From Neostapfia colusana (Eukaryota > Streptophyta > Magnoliopsida > Poales > Poaceae), in the NCBI GenBank assembly GCA_030760725.1, contig JASWHV010000009.1:107581854-107645853 (forward strand): DNA of 64,000 nt. The letters are read 5' to 3'. Shown here piece after piece: positions 32,680 through 45,200 of the stretch; within the stretch, counting starts at the first letter, position 1, and the number at the start of each line of letters is the position of its first letter. The notes under the pieces are model-generated. The model worked only from the letters and a program-made list of their open reading frames with translations, searched no databases and was not told the DNA's origin. A program made the translations under genes and the position numbers.

Positions 32680-34580
32680 GTTGTCTTCATGACAGGTACC
32701 TCCGATCCATGCGACTCTATCGACGGGAGCACCACGACTCATGTCCCGCCGATTCCGTTTCCAGTCGTTGGTGCCGCTGCTGATAATGCAGCTTCTTCTT
32801 CCTACGGCACCGACACGGCGGACACCTCCGACATCGCTGCAGCACTGGCTGCCTCTCGCGAGCGCGAGCGGGCACTCGCTCTCGCCCTAGAGCAGGAGCA
32901 TGCTTCCGTGGAAGCTCTATCCCTCCAGCTCGAGGAGAGTGCTCACCAACCGATGAGTGCTGCCCACGAGCCTCCCTCGGACGCTGGTACGTACTCGGCT
33001 TCACTTGTGGTCGCTCTTCATGCGCAGGCCGCCGGGATTCAGAACATCCGGACGCTTGTGCCGGTTGTTCTGAGCTCCGAGTCCACTTCATATGCCCGGT
33101 GGTGTGATCTAGTGCTCCTCACGCTGAGGCGTTACTGCCTCGACGACCACGTCCTCCAGAACGATTCTTTAGTGCTGGTCTCCTGGATCAACATGGACAA
33201 CCTGGTCCTATCCTAGATCCTTGGCTCCTTGACGGAGGAGCTATAGGACATCGTCAGGCAGAGCGATGGCGGCACTGCTCGACGAGCCTAGTTGGTCCTT
33301 GAGCGGCGGTTTATAGGGAATCGCGTGACTCGAGCCCTCAACATCAGCACTCGGTTCTAGAACACCATCCAGGGTGACCGATCTGTCTCCACCTACTGTC
33401 GGGAGATGAAGGACATGGCGGATGCCCTATGTGACCTTGGGGAGATGGTCACCGATAGCGCCCTTGTTCTTCAGATCCTTCAGGGCCGATATGAGCGCTA
33501 TTGTCACCTACGAACGTGGCTACTCCGATTGGAGCCACTCCCTACCTTCGAGAAGGTATGGTCTGATCTTTAACTTGAGGAGATCACTGCAGGAGGCTCT
33601 ACTGGCTCCGGGTCTGCCACGGCCTTTTATGGCTCTGGGCAGTCCCCTCGTCCACCCTTACCAGCTGCTGGTGGACCGCCGTCACGACCACCTTCCACTC
33701 TAGGCACTCCTGTCAGTACTGGAGGTGGAAACCTTCGCCGCCGAGGCAAGAACGGCGGTCGTGGTGGAGGTAGTAGTGCAGGCGGCACTACTACACCCAC
33801 TGCTCCGACTACTAGTGGTAGCGGTGGTACCGGCCGGGGAGGTGCACCCTGGCCCACACCCTACAACCCGTGGACTGGCCAGATCTACATGTGGCCCGGG
33901 CCATCTCCGGGTTCTCAGCCTCCACGACCACCACGCCCCCAGCCGGCGTTTGTAGCCACCCCGGGCTATAGTGGACCAGCCTACAGTGCTGGTGGACCGC
34001 CAATTCAGGCCTACGGTGGGCCTGGCTACCCTTCTGGCGGACAGTCGGCCTGCACCTACGGAGGCACCGACTATCCTGTCGCGCATTCGGAGCCATCAGC
34101 ACCTCTCCAGGAGCAACCCTCGATGTGGGATCGACAGTCGCTGGTGTCTTCCTTCAGCACCATGCACCTTACTCCACCAGGTGCCGACTGGGCAGTTGAC
34201 TACAGAGCATCATACCATACCACTCCTAATCCTGGTATACTATCTTCCAACCACCCTCCCAATCCCTCTTTTCCTTCATCTATCGTTGTTGGGAATGAGT
34301 CTATTCTTCCGGTCACCTCAGTAGGTGATTCCGGTCTCCTGGGTTCTTTCCAGCTTAAAAACATTCTTGTCGCTCCGGATATCATTCAAAACTTGCTTTC
34401 TATCCGTCGTTTTACCACTAACAACAATGTTTCCATTGAGTTTGATCCTTTTGGTTTGTCTGTGAAGGATCTTTCTACCCGGCAACCTCTTTTTCGATGT
34501 GATAGCTCGGGGCCCCAATACACACTTCGGCTTCCTACTTCCGCTGCATCACCGCCTTTCGCTTTGACTACGACAGCTTG
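32680..34580 (+). pseudogene. Copia-B gag and protease (degenerate)
   Basis: Resumes immediately after the Gyp-D solo LTR. Opens with FMTGTSDPCDSIDGSTTTH, then the coiled-coil-like ERERALALALEQEHASVEAL and the copia gag core (MDNLVLS, GDRSVSTYCREMK, YGSGQSPRPPLP). A glycine/proline-rich tail follows (33720-34090). Protease lies near 34195, where the expected D-S-G reads D-Y-R (VDYRASYHTTPN). Stops include TAG at 33214-33216, 33241 region, 33288 region and 33358 region, most explained by C-to-T or G-to-A changes relative to Copia-A. Ends at a TGA near 34580 in a frame that otherwise continues. Confidence 0.82.
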
Positions 34581-37538
34581 ATCCACCATTTGGCATCACC
34601 GGCTTGGCCACTCTAGTGCAGATGCTATGTTAAAGTTGTCAAGTAGTTTGGTTATCTCGTGTTCTAGGGGCGCACATGACTCCCTATGTCATGCTTGTCA
34701 GCTTGGTCGCCATGTTCGGCTTCCTTTTCCCACTTCTGTGACTCATGTTGAGCACGCGTTTGATCTTATACATTGTGATTTGTGGACATCTCTCATTACT
34801 AGTGTATCGGGCTTTAATTATTACTTGGTGATCATTGATGATTTTTCTCATTTTTCCTGGACTTTTCCATTACGATTGAAGTCTGAGACTTTCGTTACTC
34901 TTTCTCACTTCTTCGTCTAGATTTCTACTCAGTTTGGGCACACCATCCGAGCTGTCGAGTGCAATAACGGACGCGAGTTTGATAACTCTGTGTTTCGTAA
35001 CTTTCTCTCCGCACATGGGGTACAGCTACACATGACTTGTCCGTATACCTCTCCTCAAAACGGCAAGGCAGAGTGCATGATTCGCACCACCAATGATGTC
35101 ATGCACTCCCTGATATTCCAGGCATCTGTTCCAGCCCGATACTGGGTGGAGGCTCTCCATATTGTCACACTTCTGATTAATCGTCTTCCCACCAAGGCGA
35201 TTCGTGCCTCCACCCCCTACTTTGCTCTATATGGCACCGATCCTCTTTATGATCACCTTCGAGTATTCGGGTGTGCTTGCTACCCTAACCTTTCCACCAC
35301 TGCCCCGCATAAGCTTGCGCCCCGCTCGACACGGTTTGTTTTTCTCGGGTATTCCCTTGATCATAAGGGGTACCGGTGCTTAGATCTCACTACTCACCGT
35401 CTTTTGATCTCTCGGCACGTCATCTTCGACGAGTCCTCCTTTCCTTTCTCCACCACCTCTTCCGGTTCCACCACAGAGCTGGATTCTCTTTTTCCCACTG
35501 ACCCCGAGGCTGCTTCCCAGCTGCCTTGGACTCTTTCTTCTGCAATTTTGACACATGCTACGCCCCAGGTGCCCCCAACATCACCTGCTGCACCATGTGC
35601 GGCATCGACGCCTCCGGCGTCACCCGCTGCGCCACGCGCGGCCTCGGCTTCCCCAACGTCACCTGTTGTACCTCAGGTGCCCCCGGCATCACCTGCAGCA
35701 CCACGTGCGGCATCGACGCCTATGGCGTCACCCACTACGCCTCGGGTGACCTCTATGTCACCAGCTGCGCCACGTGCTGCCTCAGCTTCCCCGACATCAC
35801 CTACAGCGAGCACGATACCACCAGCTGTGCCACGTGCGGCACCGACGATGATTTCTCGCTTTGCTGATGCTCCAGCTGCGCCACGCGTGGCCTCAAGACC
35901 CACTCTCGTCTACCCATGACGAGAGAAGGTTGTTGTACCCGAGCGACCGGTGTACAACCCTCCTCTTCTCCACAGGGATCCTGGTCACGTCCATCCGATG
36001 GTGACTCGACGTGCGTCCGGGAGTCTCCGGCCAGTTGAGGGCATCATCGGGGCTGCTTTCTCGTCGACGACATCTCCAACGACTGACTCTTCTTCGATCT
36101 CACCCATACCTACTTCCGTGCGTAGCGCCCTCGCCGACCCTCACTGGCGCCATGCTATGGAGGAAGAATATGAGGCCCTACTTGCCAACTGGACCTAGGA
36201 CCTGGTTCCCCGCCCCGGTCGCGGCAATGTTGTCACGGGCAAGTGGGTGTTCACACATAAGAAGAAGGCGGATGGTACCTTGGAGAGTTACAAGGCTTGG
36301 TGGGTACTTCTAGGTTTCACTCAGCGCCCTGGAGTCGACTACGACAAGACCTTCAGCTCGGTGGTAAGCCGGAGATGGTTCATACCATTCTGTCGCTAGC
36401 TCTCTCGCGTTCTTGGCCTGTCCACCATTTGGACGTCAAGAATGCCTTCCTCCATGGTACACTGACCGAGACGGTGTACTGTAGTCAGCCTGCAGGATTT
36501 GTCGATTCAGCTCATCTAGACATGGTCTGTAAGCTGAACAAATCCTTGTACGGACTGAAGCAGGCACCGTGAGCCTGGTATAGCCGATTCGCCTCCTTCT
36601 TGATCTCGCAAGGGTTCGTCGAAGCTAAGTTGGACACTTCGCTGTTTGTCTATTGATGTGGCAGTGACACTGCTTACCTTCTATTGTATGTCAACGACAT
36701 TGTACTGACAGCATCTAGTCCGGCTCTACTTCGGCGCACCATTTCTGCTCTACAGCAGGAGTTCGCTATGAAGGACCTGGGCCGCCTCCACCACTTCCTG
36801 GGTATTGCGGTCAGGACCGACCAGGCGGCTTGTTCCTTCACCAGCGACAGTACTGCCTGGATATCCTCCAGCGAGCGGGCATGGCTGAGTGCAAGCCATG
36901 CTCCACTCCAGTGAATACTCAGGCGAAGCTCTCCGCTACCGACGGGACACCCGTCTCTGACCCCACTGCTTACAGGAGTCTTGCAGGTGCTCTTCAGTAC
37001 CTCACCTTCATGAGGTCGGATATCTCGTATGCGGTTCAGCAGGTATGCCTCCACATGCATGACCCAAGGGAGCCGCACCTCACCGCTGTGAAGCGGATTC
37101 TTTGGTACCTACGAGGTACCCTCGACTACGGCCTCCTCCTTCGACGTGACGCGGCCTCCGAGCTGGTCATGTACACCGACGATGACACGGCAGGCTGCCC
37201 GGACACATGACGCTCTACTTCTTGGTATGATGTCTTCCTAGGCGGTAACCTCGTCTCGTGGTCCTCGAAGCGACGGCCCGTGGTGTCGCGCTCGAGTGCC
37301 GAGGCGGAGTATCGCGCCGTGGCTAACGGCGTGGCTAAGGCCTCCTGGCTTCAGCAGCTTCTTCAGGAGCTCCACACTCCCGTCGCCGGGAGCACCCTGA
37401 TCTACTGCTACAACATCAGCGCCGTGTACCTCTCCACCAACCCGGTCCAGCATCAGCGTAGAAAGCATGTGGAGATCGACCTCCACTTTGTTCGTGAGTG
37501 GGTTGCACATGGCGAGGTTCGGGTACACCATGTCCCGA
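34581..37538 (+). pseudogene. Copia-B pol: integrase, RT, RNase H (degenerate, 3' truncated)
   Basis: Integrase: HACQLGRHVRLPF, LIHCDLWTS (first Asp) and CNNGREFDN, where the second catalytic Asp of Copia-A (CDNGREF) is Asn. Then NGKAECMIR. A serine/proline/alanine-rich stretch with PAAPRAAS repeats runs 35570-35880. RT: MEEEYEALLANWT and then TAG at 36196-36198 (shared with Copia-A); LDVKNAFLHGTL; KLNKSLYGLKQAP and TGA; and YVNDIVLTAS, where the catalytic YVDD reads YVND. RNase H: SWSSKR, SAEAEYRAVANG, HVEIDLHFVREW. Cut at HHVP by the Gyp-D 5' LTR at 37539. The missing end should lie beyond the window. Confidence 0.87.
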
Positions 37539-38379
37539 TGTGACACCCTCATCTCTGGTGTCAACATATATTCCTGAAGAGAAAACATTTTTTGAAAAAT
37601 AGGAACAGAGGTTATCAAAAGGATAGCCAGTAAGAACCGAGTCCAGTTCACATAGAGCGCTGAAGACAACTTTTGCGGCCGCTGGCCGCGTGGCACGATC
37701 GGAGCTCATCCCTACGAAGTGGGGAGAGGCCGCCGCTAAGCTGGCTACGTAGCAGACTCGGGGCTCGTCTCCGCAAAGGAGGGGAGGTCCGACCCTGTGG
37801 GACACGTGTTGCCCACGGAGCTAGCCTCTACGGAAGAAGCAAAGGCATTTCCACAGGGCACGTGTCATCTTCGGAGCTAGTCATCGTGGAAATCAGAGGA
37901 CTAGTCTCGCGGGATACGTGTCGATCTCGGAGCTCATCTCCGGGAGGTCCGGTTCTATCGAACACGTGTTGCCACCGGAGCTTATCTCCGGGAGGTCCGT
38001 CACTGATGGACACGTGTCAACCTCGGAGCTCGTCTGTGAGGAAATAAGAGAGGAAATACCGGCACTAATACGTGGCGCACGCGGAGCTCACCTCCGAAGA
38101 AGAGGGAAGTCTTGCTCGCTTGACACACGGCACAACCGGAGCTCGTCTCTGCGGAGAAAGGAGATACCAGGCCCCGGAGGACACGTGGAGCTTCCGGAGC
38201 TCATCACCGCTGAGGTAACGAGTTCTGGAGCGGTTTTTACGCGTAAGAATACCGGTGCGTAAAGGAAACCGACTTGAATTCCACAATGATTACTAACGAT
38301 AAGATGTTAGGATCCAACAACAATCTGAATAGGACTCTTATTCGGGATACAATCAGATTAGGGCTCTTCTCTTCCCGAT

Positions 38380-38387
38380 TATAAATA
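38380..38387 (+). promoter_or_regulatory. Gyp-D 5' LTR TATA box
   Basis: TATAAATA followed by GAACCCAG. Being in the 5' LTR, this would drive the element's genomic transcript. The element itself is interrupted at 41153. Confidence 0.65.
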
Positions 38388-39665
38388 GAACCCAGAACCT
38401 CTGACCTAAACCACAAACTTCTTTTCCAACTCCTGAGCCGACGACTTAGAGCCCTAGCCCTAACTCGCCGAGTAAACCATCGCCGAAGTGCAACAAGGGA
38501 GATCGCCGGAGGAGAACCGAGCGGTCTGAGGAGGACCTCGAAAACCAAGAAGAACGTAAGGTAGGACTCCAATACCACCTTACGACATCGTCGTGTTTTC
38601 TTTGCATCTGTTTTTTGATTCCTTTCGAACAGAAGCCTTCTCGTGGATAGATCACTTGATGATCAGGTTGATCTAAAGACAAGATCATCGCCACGTCCAC
38701 CTTTGATCCAAACACCTCTGTCCATGCAAGCCATGCAAGAACACGTACAAACCAATCTAATAAAACTAATCATAGGATAACATGCATATGCATCCTCGCG
38801 TCTAGTTTAAGGTTTGTGCATGATATTGATTGCTGTGAATCTTGTATGCACGTGATCCTACCTAGCAGGACAAGCTCAGGGAGCTGTCTACGACGAACTG
38901 CAGCAACAAGGTTTTGAGATCCAAGAACCCCCGGAACAGCAAGAACAAGGCAAGTGCTCCTTGACCATATTGATGCTATGTTTTGGGTAAAACTGTTTTG
39001 TTTTGCGAAAAGGTGTGTGTGCTGAGTCAAACATGATGGGAAACCCTTTTATAGGAGTTTACTAGTTTTGATTAAACCACCCTTGTCGCCAGGGAGGTTT
39101 ACGAGTCGGGTATGGTTTTGCTTTATGCTTCGCTGAGTCCATGGGATTGGGAAGAGAGATAGATGTGTCTAGCTAACTGCACTCATAATGATAATAAGAA
39201 ACTGATGTTGTTAATGAACATGGATCGGAGGGAGATCTAGGCAAGATTGGGTTTGTGAATGAGATAGCATGAGATGGTGGTGTACTTGCCGTAGATCTAA
39301 GGACCGGTTCATGCATGCACATGCCAGGATAACAGTGCCACCACAAGGCCAAGTATGGGTACGGCTTAGCTGAGTAATTAGGTAAGTTGCTAGGGTGTTA
39401 TGGACTGTGGAAGGCGCGGGGAATGGGAGTCGAGTGAGGACTGCCCTGGGAACTGCATGGCACAAGAGGGGGCCCGTGGGTGGGAGAATTGGAGATTCTA
39501 GCCTGCCGGTGAAACCTTAGTGAGTCCATACATCTAGTAACCCCTTTGTAAAGGCTATTTTGTGATCTCTTGACCATACACCGACGGTTGTATACTGGTA
39601 TAATGGAGGTTCTGCAGTCGCCGACGGGTGACGAAATCACAAACTTGTGGGTAAAGAGGTACAAA

Positions 39666-39696
39666 CTCTGCAGAGTTATTAAAACTATCATGATAG
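39666..39696. other. Paired palindromes in Gyp-D 5' LTR
   Basis: CTCTGCAGAG (39666-39675) and CTATCATGATAG (39685-39696), 9 bp apart. Confidence 0.65.
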
Positions 39697-40561
39697 TCGA
39701 GCTTACGGTCACGGGCACCTGGCTAAACTGCCATGATTAGTTGGGATGGTTATTGGGAAGGTTCTTGGTTATGGTTATTGAGTTTGGTTATGGTTTGGTT
39801 GTTGGGACTGTTGAGTCCGGGTGATGAGATGGTTGCATGACTGTTGAGTCATGACATGAGATTGGTCTCGGTGCGAGACGAAGTTGTTTTATGAGATGAG
39901 ATGGTAGCGAATACGGGAAGGTATTCGTGAGATGGTAGCGAATACGAGGAGGTATTCGTGAGTATGAATAAAGGTTGGTTAATGTTCAGATGGAACACGG
40001 AAAGGGATGAAGATATGTTGGTAATTTAATTCATGTTGGGATTACATTCATTTAAAGTTAAGTTGCTATTTTATCATGGTTTTACAAATTTGGTTTTCTG
40101 CAAATGAGCCTTTTTATACCTACCTTGTTATGAGCTGCATATCATGTGTTTCCCGCACTTGCTGAGTACATCATTGTACTCAAACTTGCATTATTATCTC
40201 CTCATCAGCCGTAGGAGAAGACTACTATGAATACCAAGTGGAGCATTAAGCGTGTGATCTATTCTCAACCTTGCCTGTGGAGGGAGTAGAGATGGAGCCA
40301 CTTTTGCTTAGATTGCTTCCGCATTAGTTAAATCGCTTCCGCGTTAGAATAAAGACTTCTGCTGCGTAGAAATAAGATTTCTGCCGTGAGCATGAGCCCA
40401 AGACTCATGAGACATTGTAATAAATCTCTGTTATTTGTGGTTATATATATTCTGAATTCAGTTTGTGGAACATATGTGTATGTGTGATGAACATCCTGGG
40501 CACACATATGCATCAGTTCTCGGTTCCGTGGTTTTTCCACAGAATTGAGGGTGTCACGGAT

Positions 40562-40578
40562 TGGTATCAGAGCCACGG
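40562..40578 (+). other. Gyp-D primer-binding site (tRNA-iMet)
   Basis: TGGTATCAGAGCCACGG, 5 bp after the LTR end. TGGTATCAGAGC is complementary to the 3' end of plant initiator methionine tRNA. Confidence 0.9.
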
Positions 40579-41135
<557 letters not shown>

Positions 41136-41152
41136 ATGGTGAGAGGAAACGC
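41136..41152 (+). pseudogene. Gyp-D gag start, cut after six codons
   Basis: ATGGTGAGAGGAAACGC: M-V-R-G-N and then the frame is broken by the Gyp-E LTR at 41153. The start context (CACAGATGGT) resembles the Gyp-G gag start at 48139 (CAGATGGTTCGC). The last five bases, AACGC (41148-41152), should be repeated beyond the Gyp-E 5' LTR outside the window. Confidence 0.6.
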
Positions 41153-41786
41153 TGTCACACCCGGTTTCTCCGAAGAACAACCGAGTGAATATCACATGTA
41201 TGCCAGGATCATTTTCTCATACATGTGATGATAAATAGTGAAGCATCATTTATTACAAGCCAGGTGTCGAATATAAATAAGTCTTACAAAGCATATGTCT
41301 CGATGGACGATAATAAGTTCATAACATGTAAATAAAATAGCAGCGGAATATTATTCTTGTGGGCTCCGTCACAGGTGTTGCCCGTGGGACTCCATGAACC
41401 TAAAATCCTTCTTCAGGTCCGAAGTCTTGGTCGTTGAACACCACATCATCCCCTTGACCTGAGCAGCAATTTAAACCAACAAATATGCAAGTTTGAGTAC
41501 CGTTGGTACTCAGCAAGTGTGGGAAAGTTATGTGATGCATGGATAGAGCAAGGAGAGGTTGAACTAATGGTTAAAGCACTACGCAATTAGTACCTATTGC
41601 CTTAGCTTATTAAGCACCTACATTACTACATAGGTAAAATGGTCCCAATCTCCCAACCCATCATCAATATCAAGTAAACATAGTCTCATCTCAAATGTTA
41701 AGCTTCCCGCTTAACATCCACAACTTCCCAATCCATCATCCTCTAATCATGAATAAGTCCAAGCCGCTCTTGATCGTGAGCACGGT

Positions 41787-41813
41787 TGTCATGACAGTTT
41801 TGACTCTGCAGAG
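41787..41813. other. Paired palindromes in Gyp-E 3' LTR
   Basis: TGTCATGACA core (41787-41796) and CTCTGCAGAG (41804-41813), in the reversed order expected for a minus-strand LTR. In the longer 12-bp version one outer base is changed (TTGTCATGACAG). Confidence 0.65.
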
Positions 41814-42201
41814 TTTGCACCACTGTACCCACATGTAGTGATTTCATCCCCCGTTGCCGGATGGACTAAAAGAACCTCCATTATGCCAGTGGCTACGAAC
41901 CACATTCACACTTCCCAGGTGTGTAGCCAAGAGATCACTACGAAGTCTTTACAAAGGGATTCCCGACGAGCGTGGGCCCACTGAGGTTTCACCCCTAACA
42001 GCATACAAGAGGCTCCAACCCTGCTGCAGTGGCCCCCTCTTGAGCCTTGCGGTTCATATGGTAGTCCAGCTGACACCTACTCCCCGCACCATCCAACACA
42101 CCCATACTACGTCGGGGATACACCTAATTAATTGGCCAAGCTGCCCCATCTCAGCATGTGGTTGGCACGGTAAAGCCAGGTTACATGCTCCATGAACCGG
42201 T

Positions 42202-45200
42202 TGTAAAAGCCCAAGAAAAGGGACTTGCAAAAAAATTTTCTTCACCTCACAACACCACGGTTTTCGTTGTGGATATCTTAGGAAATATTGTAAAGAGCAA
42301 GTAACCTTCATCAAAAGAGTGATTATAGGGGAAAGTCTTCCTTTTCACAAAGTGGGATTTGGACATAGGAACATGAGAGGTTGAGCTCACCCCTAGAACT
42401 TAAAAAGTCTTGGGAAGGTTCAGTCCAAGTTTCATAGAAATCCAACACTTTTGAGGCACTTTTTGGGTTATTTGAAAAAGAGGCCAATTTGAATGTAAAT
42501 TCAAATTGCAGCAACTTTCATCACCCAATTTCAAAAGTTAGCTTCATATTCTTATGCAGCACATTTTTGTGAGCTCACACACCAATTTTCACTCCATTTG
42601 GAGTTGATCTTGACATGAGCTAAGTGGGACGAATTCAAACTTTATTTGAATTCAAAACTAAACTTGTGCTGAAATTCACCCAAGCCGAACCCAAGTTGAA
42701 TTCTATTTGATTCAAATGGCTCAGGAGTGAATAATTTGATTCACCAGGGGTATTATGGGGCTCACTGTTTACAACAGTGATTAGGAGTAAATTCCAGAGG
42801 TTAAAACCCCGGGTGGGACCCACATGTCATAGAGGGGAGAAGGAGAAACTTGCACCCAAAGTCAGAGTCTCGGTGGGAAATTCCACCGAGCAGCTCTCGG
42901 CTGTGCCACCGAGCAGCTACCGGCGCCACCAGCTGCTTCCCTCTCCGCGCGCTGGCGCCCAGGGCGGCTGGCTCGTGCCCCCATGCGACCGGCACCGCCT
43001 CAGCCGAGCAGGAGTCGGCCGGCTTTATCTTCTCGCAGGCAAACCAGAGCAGCGGCATTGTTTCTCGCCACAGCTCTCTGCTCAATCGGGAAAACCAGCA
43101 AAACCATCTCCTCCTTCGTCCCTGAGCTGCTAGACGGCCACCTGAGCTCGCACTCCACCTCTCCAACACCAGAAACCTCGAGCTCCGACCTCCTTTGCCC
43201 AAAGACGATCGCCACCGCGGCGACCTAGCCTCAGCCGAGAGTCAGGCGCCCGTGGGCAGCGTTCCACAGGCGTTTTCATGGTCCAGCGAGAGAGGCAACA
43301 AGAGCGCGCGATCACCGTGCTGCTCTCCTCCAAGTTTGGAAGCCAACCGTGAAGAATCCGCAGAGGATTTCCAGTTTTTGCTCCGGCAACCGTAAACCGA
43401 GCTTCCGGTACGGTTTCTTTAACTTCTCGCTCTATGATCTTTCGGAGGTCATCAAATCTTGCACATAGACGCTGGACTAGCCGGCAATCAAGTTCTTTTC
43501 TGCATCCGTAGCGTGAAACTGTCTAGGAGTGACGAATTTCGAGCTCGATCGAGGGCGGTCATGGCGGGCACGATCGGTCACACGGTGCCGACCGACTTGC
43601 CGCCATCCCTGAACCCTTTTGATACCTTGTCGAGCTTCCTAGAGGCACACTGATGCTGTAGGGCCGTTTGTTCGAGGTGTTCGCGGGTTTAGAAACCACG
43701 GTCGACGGTGTCGAACCTCAACCGAGGTCGCGGCACGTCGCCGAGCTACTTCCGGTCACCCCCAGACCGACCTGTCACCACCGACGTGTTCCTCGGCGTC
43801 GACAACCCCCTGGCGGCGAGTTTCAGACCATGGGAGGTCCGGCAGCGGCGAGCCGGCGAGCCCCGAGTCTGCTCCGGCGAGGTCGGCGGCGCGGGCGCGA
43901 GAGAACGGCGGGAGGAAGACGAGGCCGGCTGGCCCACGTGTCAGCGGCTGAAGAATTTAAATCGGGATCGGGTGAGGCCAGGGATCGGTTGTGCTCGCGC
44001 GCGAATACCCTGTGAGCTCCGGTGTGCCGCACACCTCCGCGCTCGACACGTGTGGTATCCCCGGTGTGCCGGACACCTCCGCGCTCGACACGTGTCCCCG
44101 CGGGCCCCGAGAGTTTAAACTTCTCCCTCGATTTTCAGAATTCTTCCAAACTTCAAATCCTCAGAACTTTGGCTAGAAAGCTCCAAATCGAGTGAACCAA
44201 ATTTGGTTGGATTTAGCTCTCTGAGCACTTTCCAGCAATACCAAATTCAGCTCATAAAAGTGAATAGTTTTCCAGAATTAAATCCCTAAAGTTTAAACTG
44301 TTGGGAATTTTATCTGGAGAACTACTTTATGAAAAATTCTGAAATTTGGCTGAAGGGTTCATGGGAGAATCCCTGAATCCCAGTAAAATTTTCAGACTCA
44401 TCCAAGTTCATTTAGTTACCCTAATTGGGTGATTAAGGGAACTGCCCAGAGAAAATAGAAAAATGTACGGAAACATTTTTCAGATTTTCTCCAATCTTAA
44501 TTAGGACATAACTTTCTGTAGGATTCTTCAAATAACATGAAACCAACTCCATTAGAACCATCTTAAAGTCTAGATTCCAGAAAGTCATGGTTGGAGCCAT
44601 GAAAACCACTGGAATTATTCAGAGGCTCAAATATTGACCAAATGGGCTTTTATTTGTACAAGGTTCAAATAAACTTTGTTTCAAATGAAACTTGGTAAAG
44701 ACTCTGGTTAGGACCCTACCAAGCTACAATAAAAATTTCAGAACCACAGGGGAGGGCTAACTAGAGTTATTAGTAAATAAGTATTCAAGTTTACACTTTG
44801 CGTTTAAATTTACATATAGTATTGTATTCAACGTGTAGCCATTGAAGAAGAGACTCCGGAAGTGCTGGACTTCCTCCTTCCGGAAGAGGAACTAACCCCT
44901 GACCAGCAGCAACAAGGCAAGCCCCGGTTTGCATTAACCTTTTATAAGTTTTACTTTGTTTACATGTGTCATATGAAGTATGTATGTGCATTAGGTATAG
45001 GATGAATGAAACCCCACTTGCATAACCAAAGGTTCCTAAAAGAGTGAGGGTAGCGTCTAAGACCTCGAGTAGACAGGCTATGCTTAATGAGTCATAGGAC
45101 TTCGGTACAAGTCGAGTAGTTGGAATCTACTCGCGAGATAGGCTTGGGACACACGGGTTCGGTTGAGTGATGTGAGATCACTTTAGTAATGAAAATGAGA

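Larger units (their letters stand above)
37539..40556 (+). repeat. Gyp-D element 5' LTR (3018 bp)
   Basis: TGTGACACCCTCATC to TGAGGGTGTCA. A primer-binding site follows at 40562, so this is a 5' LTR in plus orientation and sets the orientation of all Gyp-D copies in the window. It inserted into Copia-B RNase H. Its CACGTG array spans about 37688-38187 with cores at 37803, 37859, 37963, 38011 and 38182 and variants at 37915 and 38069. TATA at 38380; paired palindromes at 39666-39696. Confidence 0.9.

Noticed and set aside
28448..40556. A composite transposon with long inverted ends carrying copia genes
   Set aside because: The left arm has its own 5-bp duplication (GTTGT) inside Copia-B, and the right arm is a 5' LTR continuing into its own primer site and gag. 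They are two independent insertions.
43668..44118. Overlapping ORFs of 115 and 136 codons in the Gyp-G LTR, repeated at 53731-54181
   Set aside because: Both copies are in LTRs, are rich in R/P/G from high GC, and have no domain. Near-identity only reflects LTR duplication.
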